A stretch of DNA of 64,000 bases, taken from positions 62,001 to 126,000 of the forward strand of contig NZ_JBMOUD010000005.1 of the NCBI RefSeq assembly GCF_049319665.1, given 5' to 3'. A program made the position numbers and the translations under genes. Under the pieces are notes generated by a model. The model had not been told where the DNA came from and ran no database searches. It saw only the letters and a program-made list of their open reading frames with translations. Each line of letters begins with the position of its first letter. The stretch's first letter is position 1. Below, in pieces: positions 24,761-32,063 of the stretch. This DNA is from JBMOUD01 sp049319665. Its GTDB lineage: Bacteria; Pseudomonadota; Gammaproteobacteria; Enterobacterales; Enterobacteriaceae.

Positions 24761-26401
24761 TCAGGAGGAGACGGTGAAGCCGAGCATCATCCCCGTATCC
24801 TCATGCTCTAACAAATGACAATGCGCCATATAAGCATTCTTTTTATCCGCCAGATGGTTGAACTGCACCAGTACTTCGCTGCGACCACCTTCAACTCTGA
24901 CGATATCTTTCCAGCCTTGGCGATGGGCCGGAACCGGTTTGCCATTTTCGCTGAGGATACGGAATTGCGTGCCATGAATATGGAAAGGATGCAGCATCAT
25001 GTCGCCTTCACCAGAAATGGTCCATTTCTCGAACTGGCCCTGTTTGACATCGAACGCTGGGTTGTTCATATCGAAGGCTTTGCCGTTGATTTTATTACCA
25101 GACATAAAATCATAAGGCGCTGAGTGAGCCATTGTCATCTTGCTGTGATCGCTATCGGACATCCCAGCCATATCGTGCATACCTGCCATATCGTGCGAGC
25201 CAGAAGTGCTTTGCATGCCAGGCATTGAAGCCATATCACCGCTTGCGTGGCTATCCATACTCATACCGGCCATTGCCTGGTGACCGTAACGATCCATCAG
25301 GGCTTGCATTCCCTGTTGATCCAGCTGCGGGTCCATCGATAGTTGCAGTAAGCGAGTCGGTAATCCATCGGTCGGAATCAGCGCAGGGACTGGGATCAGC
25401 GTATCCGGAATGAGGATCATGCCTTGTGTCGGTGTTGGCTGAATACGCAATACCGGCAAGGGTTGATCGAAAGGCGCGAGCGTCATCCCCATTTGCGTGA
25501 CGGGCAATGTCACCAAATCAAACGGTTTGGCATCGCTACATTCCACCAACACCTCAAAGCGCTCGCCCATCATCATCGGTAGTTCGGTCACTTTTACCGG
25601 TTCAGGTAAGAATCCACCATCGCTGGCGATAACATACATTGGGCGCTGGTCGCTGGTACTGATATTTAGCGAACGCGCATTACAGCCATTGAGCAGGCGC
25701 AAGCGTAACCAGCCACGCGAGACGGCAAATTGCGGGTAAATAGCGCCATTAGTCAGCATATGCTGACCGAACCAACCGACCGCCGCGCTCATGATATCGA
25801 GTTGATAATCGATTTGTCCGGCATCGTTCAGGCGTTTGTCTTGTAAAATAACCGGGATGTCATCAACTCCCCAGCGCATCGGCAGGGCGAGTTGATCGCT
25901 ATGTTCATCTTCGATCAGCACTAATCCGGCGAGCCCCATCGCGACCTGATATCCCGATTTTTGATGAGGATGAGGATGGAACCAGCAGGTTGAAGCTGGC
26001 TGATCGATCATAAATTCGGTTTGATAACTGGCGCCGGGGGCAATAACAGCTTCAGGCCCGCCGTCAACATTGCCGGGGATAAGCAGCCCGTGCCAGTGCA
26101 CGGTGCTCGCTTGTGGCAGCCGGTTATTGATGCTGACGTTAACTTTCTTGCCGCTGCGTAATCGCAGGACGGGGCCAAGGACATCAGCATTTACGCCCCA
26201 AGTATTGGTTTTGACTCCCGGTAAAAACTGGCTCTGCCCCTGCATTAAATTAAGGGTAAATTTGCCATGGACGTCCGGCTGCAAAACCGAAGGTATTGGC
26301 AGTGCTGGCCGCTCTGCAGCAAATGCCATCCGGCTCCAGCCCGGCAATGCGCTAGCCGCACCACACAAGGCGGTCCATTTAATAAAATCACGACGAAGCA
26401 T
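24761..26401 (-). CDS. cueO: Multicopper oxidase CueO
   Basis: CueO oxidises Cu(I) in the periplasm and protects against copper. The 546-residue protein has a twin-arginine signal (RRDFIK, cleaved near MAFA|AE), three cupredoxin domains, HWHG and HPHPH copper ligands, and the C-terminal HCHLLEHEDTGMM site for type 1 copper. A Met/His-rich insert at about residues 364-425 is typical of CueO and binds extra copper. AAGGAA precedes the ATG. A CueR-type promoter lies upstream at 26446-26476. It ends VSS instead of FTV, so it is two residues longer than E. coli at the end. Confidence 0.97.
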   Translation of the reverse strand: MLRRDFIKWTALCGAASALPGWSRMAFAAERPALPIPSVLQPDVHGKFTLNLMQGQSQFLPGVKTNTWGVNADVLGPVLRLRSGKKVNVSINNRLPQASTVHWHGLLIPGNVDGGPEAVIAPGASYQTEFMIDQPASTCWFHPHPHQKSGYQVAMGLAGLVLIEDEHSDQLALPMRWGVDDIPVILQDKRLNDAGQIDYQLDIMSAAVGWFGQHMLTNGAIYPQFAVSRGWLRLRLLNGCNARSLNISTSDQRPMYVIASDGGFLPEPVKVTELPMMMGERFEVLVECSDAKPFDLVTLPVTQMGMTLAPFDQPLPVLRIQPTPTQGMILIPDTLIPVPALIPTDGLPTRLLQLSMDPQLDQQGMQALMDRYGHQAMAGMSMDSHASGDMASMPGMQSTSGSHDMAGMHDMAGMSDSDHSKMTMAHSAPYDFMSGNKINGKAFDMNNPAFDVKQGQFEKWTISGEGDMMLHPFHIHGTQFRILSENGKPVPAHRQGWKDIVRVEGGRSEVLVQFNHLADKKNAYMAHCHLLEHEDTGMMLGFTVSS

Positions 26402-26445
26402 AAGCGGTTCCTTGTCTGAATGAAGGGATTTATACGACGATGGCT

Positions 26446-26476
26446 AGCCTACACTTTCCCCTAAGGACAAGGTCAA
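26446..26476 (-). promoter_or_regulatory. CueR-type cueO promoter with 19-bp spacer
   Basis: On the minus strand TTGACC (-35) and TAGGCT (-10) are 19 bp apart, the overlong spacing used by MerR-family activators. The spacer holds the dyad-like CTTGTCCTTAGGGGAAAG, similar to the E. coli cueO CueR site. This supports copper induction of cueO. Confidence 0.75.
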
Positions 26477-26613
26477 GCCTGATTAACTCGACAAACTGAT
26501 TTTAGGTACTCGTATCTCTTGGGCATAAAAAAGAAATTTGGCGCGAGTCTGAGCAAATATGATAACGTCGATTGCATTTACTATGAGCCACGATCCTGTA
26601 AAAAAACAATACT

Positions 26614-26961
26614 ATGAAAAAATTAACACTAAGCGTGTTTTTACTGACTTTGCTTGGATTTTCCACAGCAAGCCAAGCACTCACAGAGCCGGAAGCAGAA
26701 GATTTAGCCGATTTAACAGCGGTGTTCGTTTATCTGAAAAATAACTGCGGTTATGAGCAATTACCGAATGCACAGATCAAACGAGCCATTGTGTTTTTCG
26801 CGCAACAAAATCGTTGGGATTTAAGCAATTACAATGATTTTAATATGCAAGCAATGGGCGAAGATAGTTATGAAGACTTAAGCGGCATCGCAGTTGCTAA
26901 GCCTTTGAAATGCCAATCTCTGGCGCGTGAGTCACTGAGTTTATTGACCTACAGTAACTGA
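26614..26961 (+). CDS. yacC: YacC family protein (PulS/OutS pilotin-like)
   Basis: The 115-residue protein has a Sec signal peptide ending SQA|LTEPEAE. The mature part matches E. coli YacC along its length (DLADLTAVFVYLKNNCGY, AIVFFAQQNRWDLSNY). YacC belongs to the family of PulS/OutS type II secretion pilotins. I see no lipobox Cys here, so it is probably periplasmic rather than lipid-anchored. Its function is unproven. It precedes speE as in E. coli. Confidence 0.9.
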   Translation: MKKLTLSVFLLTLLGFSTASQALTEPEAEDLADLTAVFVYLKNNCGYEQLPNAQIKRAIVFFAQQNRWDLSNYNDFNMQAMGEDSYEDLSGIAVAKPLKCQSLARESLSLLTYSN

Positions 26962-27212
26962 TTTAAGACAGATAACGCCGATTCTCCAGCCAACTCCTGC
27001 GTCCCTCTTTTGGGGATATGACGCAGGCTATTTTCATCAGGATTTTTCTTATTACCCGCTCTTTTCTCTGTACATCTTTTGTCACTTATTGCTGGCAGAC
27101 TGTTACCTTCAAACTTTACTCACCGCAGAGACAGCCGTGCATGGCATACCAGAATTGGTTATCATGCCGCGCCTGTTTTCATATCTGAAAATTGTTCAGG
27201 AGGAACACCTTA

Positions 27213-28085
27213 ATGTCTGACGATACGTCGAAAAAGCATTTGTGGAATGAGACGCTGCATGACAGCTTCGGCCAATATTTCAGCGTTGAAAAAGTGCTGT
27301 ATCACGAGAAGACTGATCATCAAGATCTCATTATTTTTGAGAATGCAGCGTTAGGCCGAGTCATGGCATTGGATGGTGTGGTGCAAACCACTGAACGTGA
27401 TGAGTTTATTTATCACGAAATGATGACTCACGTCCCGCTGCTGGCGCATGGCCATGCCAAGAAGGTGTTGATCATCGGCGGCGGTGATGGCGGAATGTTA
27501 CGTGAAGTCTGCCGTCATAAAGCGGTTGAACAGATCACCATGGTCGAAATCGATGCTGGCGTGGTCGACTTTTGCCGCCAGTACCTGCCGAACCATAGCG
27601 CCGGGGCTTACGAAGATGTGCGTTTCAAACTGGTCATTGAAGATGGCGTTAACTTCGTTAATCAAACCACAGACAAGTTTGATGTGATCATTTCTGATTG
27701 CACCGATCCCATTGGCCCCGGAGAGAGTCTGTTCACCTCCGCTTTCTATGAAGGCTGCTCGCGGTGCCTGAATCCAGGTGGGATCTTCGTGGCACAGAAT
27801 GGCGTTTGTTTCTTGCAGCAGGATGAAGCCATCAATAGCCACCAAAAACTCAGCCGTTATTTTAGCGACGTTAGTTTCTATCAGACCGCTATCCCAACCT
27901 ATTACGGCGGGATCATGACCTTCGCTTGGGCGACAAATAATCCACAATATCGCCAGATTGATAGCCAGAGGTTGCAGGCGCGTTTTGAGGCAGCAGGCAT
28001 GATATGCCGCTATTACAACCCAGCTGTCCACATTGGTAGCTTTGCGCTGCCCCAGTATCTATTGAATGCACTGTCTATTAAATAA
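27213..28085 (+). CDS. speE: Spermidine synthase
   Basis: SpeE transfers an aminopropyl group from decarboxylated S-adenosylmethionine to putrescine. From the ATG at 27213 it has 290 residues (E. coli 288). The nucleotide loop LIIGGGDGG, the YHEMMTHVPL segment and the catalytic Asp in ISDCTDPIGPGESLF are present. CAGGAGG supports this start over the frame beginning at 27192. speD follows after 29 bp, and its product makes the aminopropyl donor. Confidence 0.97.
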   Translation: MSDDTSKKHLWNETLHDSFGQYFSVEKVLYHEKTDHQDLIIFENAALGRVMALDGVVQTTERDEFIYHEMMTHVPLLAHGHAKKVLIIGGGDGGMLREVCRHKAVEQITMVEIDAGVVDFCRQYLPNHSAGAYEDVRFKLVIEDGVNFVNQTTDKFDVIISDCTDPIGPGESLFTSAFYEGCSRCLNPGGIFVAQNGVCFLQQDEAINSHQKLSRYFSDVSFYQTAIPTYYGGIMTFAWATNNPQYRQIDSQRLQARFEAAGMICRYYNPAVHIGSFALPQYLLNALSIK

Positions 28086-28114
28086 GGCTGGCATCCATAA
28101 GGAGGTGAACTAAA

Positions 28115-28909
28115 TTGCAAAAGCTGAAACTACACGGCTTCAACAATCTGACCAAGAGCCTGAGTTTTTGTATCTACGATATCTGTTATGCCAAAACTGC
28201 GGACGATCGCGATGGCTATATCGCTTACATTGACAAAGAATATAACGCCAATCGCCTGACCGAGATCCTGACCGAGACCTGCTCAATTATTGGCGCCAAC
28301 GTTCTGAACATTGCACGCCAGGATTACGAACCACAGGGTGCCAGCGTAACGATTTTAGTCAGCGAAGAGCCGGTCGATCCTCGTGATGTCGATACCACCG
28401 AACACCCTGGCCCGCTGCCAAGTTCAGTGGTTGCTCACCTCGATAAGAGCCACATTTGCGTACATACCTATCCTGAAAGCCATCCCGAAGGCGGACTTTG
28501 TACTTTTCGTGCAGATATCGAGGTGTCGACCTGCGGTGTGATCTCTCCGCTGAAGGCACTCAATTATCTGATCCACCAGTTGGAATCTGACATCGTCACT
28601 ATTGATTATCGCGTGCGTGGCTTCACCCGTGATGTGAACGGTGTGAAGCACTATATCGATCACTCGATCAACTCAATCCAAAACTTCATGTCTCAGGATA
28701 TCAAAGCGTTATATGACATGATGGACGTCAATGTCTATCAGGAGAACATCTTTCATACCAAGATGAAATTGAAGGCATTCGATCTCAATAATTATCTATT
28801 CAACGCCAAGCCGAACGAACTGCATGCCACAGAGCGGCAAGCGATCACCGATCTGTTATACAAAGAGATGCAGGAGATCTATTACGGCAGGAATATTCCG
28901 TCTGTGTGA
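28115..28909 (+). CDS. speD: S-adenosylmethionine decarboxylase proenzyme
   Basis: SpeD makes the aminopropyl donor for spermidine. It self-cleaves between Lys111 and Ser112 (LDKSHICVHT) to form a pyruvoyl group, at the same position as in E. coli. The length, 264 residues, is also identical. The start is TTG at 28115, offset by a near-perfect AAGGAGGTGA seven bases upstream. It is co-transcribed with speE. The CDI island begins just beyond it. Confidence 0.97.
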   Translation: MQKLKLHGFNNLTKSLSFCIYDICYAKTADDRDGYIAYIDKEYNANRLTEILTETCSIIGANVLNIARQDYEPQGASVTILVSEEPVDPRDVDTTEHPGPLPSSVVAHLDKSHICVHTYPESHPEGGLCTFRADIEVSTCGVISPLKALNYLIHQLESDIVTIDYRVRGFTRDVNGVKHYIDHSINSIQNFMSQDIKALYDMMDVNVYQENIFHTKMKLKAFDLNNYLFNAKPNELHATERQAITDLLYKEMQEIYYGRNIPSV

Positions 28910-29051
28910 TGGCAGTTGGGTGTAATCAAGATGAGGTCGCGATTTAACACTGCGGCCCTTTTCTGACACGTTCTCATAGAAAGTAAATAATATGTACGTA
29001 GATAGTATAATCTATCTGATAAGAAATATTCAGCACGCTATATATAAAAAC

Positions 29052-29438
29052 CTATATAAACATTCTATTTATTTTTTCAATGCTGCCTTTCAATTCATTA
29101 TCAATATATAAATGGTCTACTTTATTTATAACCCCCTTAATTTTATTGAATATTTCTTTTGGGTCTTTCAACTTTTTACTGTCTATTGTAGACAGTGCGG
29201 TAATCAGTTCACCATCATAATACTCTCCTGCTAAAGGATCCTCAGTCAATACATTTAAAACATTAGGAATCAAATGCTCAATAAAAACCTCCTGTCTAAC
29301 TGCTTTGCAAAGATCCCCTATAGCAAGACTATCAATAGGCACATCAAGTACACTCTCAAACCATAGCTCAAGTGGCGATTGTTGGCTTAACTCAGTAGCT
29401 GATTTTTTATTTCCCATCAATTCACGAAAAGTAGTCAT
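29052..29438 (-). CDS. Orphan CDI immunity protein
   Basis: The 128-residue soluble protein has the pattern of a family of contact-dependent inhibition immunity proteins: PLELWFE...PIDSLAIGDLCKAVRQEVF and DPLAGEYYDGEL. It would bind and neutralise one specific CdiA toxin tip. No intact partner toxin is present. A frameshifted tail lies just upstream at 29517-29665. It is the last and most distant of three immunity genes behind cdiA. Low G+C marks it as acquired. Confidence 0.65.
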   Translation of the reverse strand: MTTFRELMGNKKSATELSQQSPLELWFESVLDVPIDSLAIGDLCKAVRQEVFIEHLIPNVLNVLTEDPLAGEYYDGELITALSTIDSKKLKDPKEIFNKIKGVINKVDHLYIDNELKGSIEKINRMFI

Positions 29439-29516
29439 ACGAATAAACCCTAAAACATAAATAACCGAATATTATTTATTGAACAAATCCAATGCAATAG
29501 ATAAATAAAGTTTATC

Positions 29517-29665
29517 TTATTTTTTTAATGACCTTGAGTAGTCTAAAACTGACATTTCTTTGATATTTTGAATAGCTTGTTCTTCAAGCGATAATTCAAA
29601 TTCAACAATAATTCTAGTACGGCTAATTCTAACTCTCTAGTAAGATTAAATTCTCTATAGGTCAT
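29517..29665 (-). pseudogene. Frameshifted remnant, possible CdiA toxin tail
   Basis: A minus-strand reading beginning MTYREFNL loses its frame after about 17 codons. A second frame then continues with VEFELSLEEQAIQNIKEM and ends in SLKK and stop at 29517. The span is not a multiple of three, which fits an indel. Its place directly upstream of an immunity gene suggests the end of a displaced toxin. The rest of 29439-29716 shows no other gene. Confidence 0.35.
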
Positions 29666-29716
29666 TTTAACTACAAGAGAATCATGTTAGCTATCTGGCC
29701 ACGCAGTTTACGATGA

Positions 29717-29962
29717 GCATGCGCCAGGATTACCCTTAAAGGCGGCTGTCTGGCTGACGCGGGGTTTGAGACCGGTACGCCGGTTAACGTTCGGGTGCTG
29801 CAAGGCTGTTTGATTATTACCGTGCAAGAACCAGAGCAGGAACCCGAGGTGATGCAGACACTGCGCAAAGTCTGCAAGCTTTCAGCCCGCAAGCAGCGGC
29901 AGATAACAGAGTTTATCCAGGTGGTTGCAGCGCCGCAGAAGCGGGCAGAGAGGAAGGGATAA
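29717..29962 (+). pseudogene. symE: symE-family 3' fragment 1
   Basis: The plus strand encodes ITLKGGCLADAGFETGTPV, VRVLQGCLIITV and VCKLSARKQRQITEF, closely matching the C-terminal half of SymE, an AbrB-fold SOS-associated toxin of E. coli. The N-terminal part is missing: an in-frame stop lies just upstream at 29714. It faces the CDI cassettes and shares a terminator hairpin with the barstar gene. Confidence 0.75.
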
Positions 29963-29983
29963 CTGACTGGTTGATAAAGTAAA

Positions 29984-30005
29984 ATCCCGGCTTGAGGGCC
30001 GGGAT
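29984..30005. terminator. Bidirectional hairpin between symE fragment 1 and barstar gene
   Basis: ATCCCGGC pairs perfectly with GCCGGGAT around TTGAGG. It lies 6 bp past the barstar-like stop on the minus strand and 21 bp past the symE fragment on the plus strand. A similar hairpin occupies the same place in the next cassette at 31681. Confidence 0.6.
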
Positions 30006-30010
30006 CTTTG

Positions 30011-30307
30011 CTATTTTAAAATATAATCGAACTTATCATCCCAAGAAAATTTTATATCTTGCTGTTTTGTCCGCTCAAAAATCTGAATGATTTTATTAAA
30101 ATAGTCTCCAAGACGTTGTTTTGATAAATCAGAATGCGTCCAAATTATATTTACAGGCCTTTCAACATCCGTACTCAACCGATCCCATAGAGCATCTAAA
30201 TTGTGTCCATAATAAGGACCAAAATTCAGTAATTCAGCCAAAATACTATGGAACTGAGACTCGGTATATATATTTGATCCGTCGATCATTATGTCATTTT
30301 TACTCAT
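30011..30307 (-). CDS. Barstar-like immunity protein of the orphan CDI cassette
   Basis: The protein (98 residues from the ATG at 30307) is a clear barstar homologue. It has a short strand with DGSNI, then YYGHNLDALWDRL, which carries the two Asp residues that plug the barnase active site (barstar Asp35 and Asp39), and the SKQRL helix. Its start overlaps the toxin stop by ATGA, so translation is coupled. A GTG six bases earlier is an alternative start. It should neutralise the barnase-like toxin encoded immediately upstream. Confidence 0.9.
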   Translation of the reverse strand: MSKNDIMIDGSNIYTESQFHSILAELLNFGPYYGHNLDALWDRLSTDVERPVNIIWTHSDLSKQRLGDYFNKIIQIFERTKQQDIKFSWDDKFDYILK

Positions 30308-31560
30308 TTCCACGTGCCTATTGAAGTCGCTGACTTGTAGTGATCCGTTGTGATATATAGCAAACCATCATCTGAATATAACAATCTTGTTCCTGCCTGA
30401 TTACTCCTAGACATTGTATTATCTAAGCCTACATCTGCCTCACGCCACGTTCTCCCCGGCATAGAAGGTAATATATTGTTTGAGTTTTCAAAAATATCAC
30501 CGCCTATCTGACCATTCTTTGGAGTGTTATTCAAGGCTTTACCTGGCTTCCATCCATTAGCCATAGCTTGAGTTTTATCCACATAATTTTGAGGTAATTT
30601 CCCAGTATTACGTAAACTATCTACAACTTCATTTGCTGCCTGAGTTGTCTTCAAATCCATCTTCAAACCGGCATAATTGGCTGCATTGTGTGCGGTATTT
30701 TCACCGTTGGACGGTTTACTTTCCGGCTGGCTACTGCTTCCCGGCTTGGTTGCAGGTGCTGAGGATTTCACTTCAGGAGTTACCTCTTCTTTGACTCCCT
30801 TCGTCCCATATACCCCAGCAAGCGCCGACGTTATCCCATGCAACTGCATCGCCGTATCATAACGGCTCGCCGCTGTCTCCCAGCTCACACCCGATGATTT
30901 CGCTATCGCCGTGATGGCCTGGTCACGCGTTACGCTTCCCGCATCCAGTCCCCGTAGTATACCACTGAGATTATTCGCATCTTTTGGATACAGGTCTTTA
31001 TACAACAGAGAGTAGGTAACATTTTCGCCATACTTTTTCAGCGCTTCTTGGGACGGGGCTATCAAGGCACCACAGGCTCCGCTGCCTTTATTACCATTCG
31101 TACAGGCGGCTTGTATCGCCAGATCTCGCGCCTTGTCTGTTTCCTTGAGTTTCTCTAGTTTTTCTTTTTCATCAGGCGTTAGGTTTCCATTTTTCTCTTT
31201 ACGCTCCAGAACTCCTTTCTGTTCAGCCTCCTGCACACTCAGCCAGTTATTCTCCACAACCGTCTTACCAGTCTGCGCTCCCGCGACTGTATCAGCCGTG
31301 CTGTTGCCTATCAACCCACCCGCCAAGCCTGCTGCCAGCGTTGCTAACGCTGAGACCGTTTGTTTCTCTTCTTCACTTAGCTCACTCACCGGTTTGCCGT
31401 ACGCATCTGATGCTATCTTGCCTATCAACTCGCCGGTCGCCGCGCCTGCTGCACTCACCAGTGCATTGTTACCCTGTGCCGCAGCCAGTGCCGCATTAAC
31501 TGCCGCGTGCGCTAAGGTCCGGGATGCCAGGTCCGGCAACCCCATTCCACAGCTCACCAT
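30304..31560 (-). CDS. Orphan CdiA C-terminal module with barnase-type RNase toxin
   Basis: The 418-codon frame begins in the pretoxin region of a CdiA, with VENN at residues 102-105 followed by about 313 residues of toxin module. The last ~105 residues match barnase: LPQNYVDKTQA, GGDIFEN, GRTWREAD and LLYITTDHY. The catalytic pair is Glu374 (barnase Glu73) and His407 (His102), with an Arg in GTRLLYS between. There is no secretion or TPS domain. The first codons (MVSCGMG) come from antisense symE sequence and probably are not a true start. It is a silent cassette unless recombined into cdiA. Confidence 0.8.
   Translation of the reverse strand: MVSCGMGLPDLASRTLAHAAVNAALAAAQGNNALVSAAGAATGELIGKIASDAYGKPVSELSEEEKQTVSALATLAAGLAGGLIGNSTADTVAGAQTGKTVVENNWLSVQEAEQKGVLERKEKNGNLTPDEKEKLEKLKETDKARDLAIQAACTNGNKGSGACGALIAPSQEALKKYGENVTYSLLYKDLYPKDANNLSGILRGLDAGSVTRDQAITAIAKSSGVSWETAASRYDTAMQLHGITSALAGVYGTKGVKEEVTPEVKSSAPATKPGSSSQPESKPSNGENTAHNAANYAGLKMDLKTTQAANEVVDSLRNTGKLPQNYVDKTQAMANGWKPGKALNNTPKNGQIGGDIFENSNNILPSMPGRTWREADVGLDNTMSRSNQAGTRLLYSDDGLLYITTDHYKSATSIGTWK
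31247..31540 (-). repeat. 294-bp direct repeat, orphan copy
   Basis: This segment, coding from LPDLASRTL to VENN, matches 32878-33171 at all but about five positions (about 98%). Identity ends abruptly on both sides: at the VENN codons, and at GGCAAC where symE fragment 2 begins. Same orientation as the cdiA copy. Confidence 0.92.
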
Positions 31561-31663
31561 TAAAGGCCGTTGGATGGAAGCAGCCGGGTTTGATACCGGT
31601 CAGCCGGTGATCATTACCGTTGAAAAAGGCAGGATGGTGATTGAGACCGAGTTTAAGTTTTAA
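31541..31663 (+). pseudogene. symE: symE-family 3' fragment 2
   Basis: Forty codons (IPQLTIKGRWMEAAGFDTG, then QPVIITVEKGRMVIETEFKF and stop) are the AbrB-like C-terminal part of a SymE-family protein. It joins the 294-bp CDI repeat directly and in frame with no N-terminus of its own. A longer plus-strand frame from 31133 runs through antisense cdiA sequence and is not a real gene. Confidence 0.75.
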
Positions 31664-31680
31664 GGCGGCCTAAACGTGAA

Positions 31681-31702
31681 AATCCCAGCCGAGGCCGGGA
31701 TT
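31681..31702. terminator. Hairpin between symE fragment 2 and cdiI
   Basis: AATCCC-A-GCC pairs with GGC-C-GGGATT around GA, with one internal mismatch. It lies 17 bp after the symE fragment and 24 bp beyond the cdiI stop, in the same arrangement as at 29984. Confidence 0.5.
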
Positions 31703-31725
31703 ATGGGGCAATTCACTAAATTTAA

Positions 31726-32061
31726 TCAGTCGATTGGCTCTATTTTATAATTATCTTTGGCAACAATCTTCAATAAAACACTATCTCGCCAGACGCCAAA
31801 AAAGTTGTAGCAATTAAAATCATTAGCTTCTTCATCTAAAAAGTATTCTAACGTTATCCGTTTAAATTCATCATCTTTAGATATAGCTAAATGTGATAAC
31901 TCCTCGCCTTCTATACTAATCGACTGAACAGCAAGCACTTCATGAAAGAATAAAGCCCATTTCTTTTCTTTCCAATCTTGGAAAACTAGTTTCAGCCCTT
32001 GTAAATCAGATGTAAAACTTAATATTTTTCCATCTGATATTTGAAGTTCATTCATTTGCAT
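31726..32061 (-). CDS. cdiI: CDI immunity protein of the active cdiA
   Basis: The 111-residue acidic, beta-rich protein (MQMNELQISDGK) begins 2 bp after the cdiA stop, behind GGAAAG. This position is that of the cognate immunity gene in cdiBAI loci, and such proteins block only the toxin made by their own cdiA. I do not recognise its family, which is normal because immunity proteins are extremely diverse. The call rests on context. Confidence 0.75.
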   Translation of the reverse strand: MQMNELQISDGKILSFTSDLQGLKLVFQDWKEKKWALFFHEVLAVQSISIEGEELSHLAISKDDEFKRITLEYFLDEEANDFNCYNFFGVWRDSVLLKIVAKDNYKIEPID

Positions 32062-32063
32062 AA

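Noticed and set aside
31133..31663. A 176-codon plus-strand frame ending in SymE-like residues
   Set aside because: Its first three quarters are antisense to the orphan cdiA module and are low-complexity Ser/Ala/Pro. Only the last 40 codons (31541-31663) are real symE sequence, so it is listed as a fragment, not a gene.
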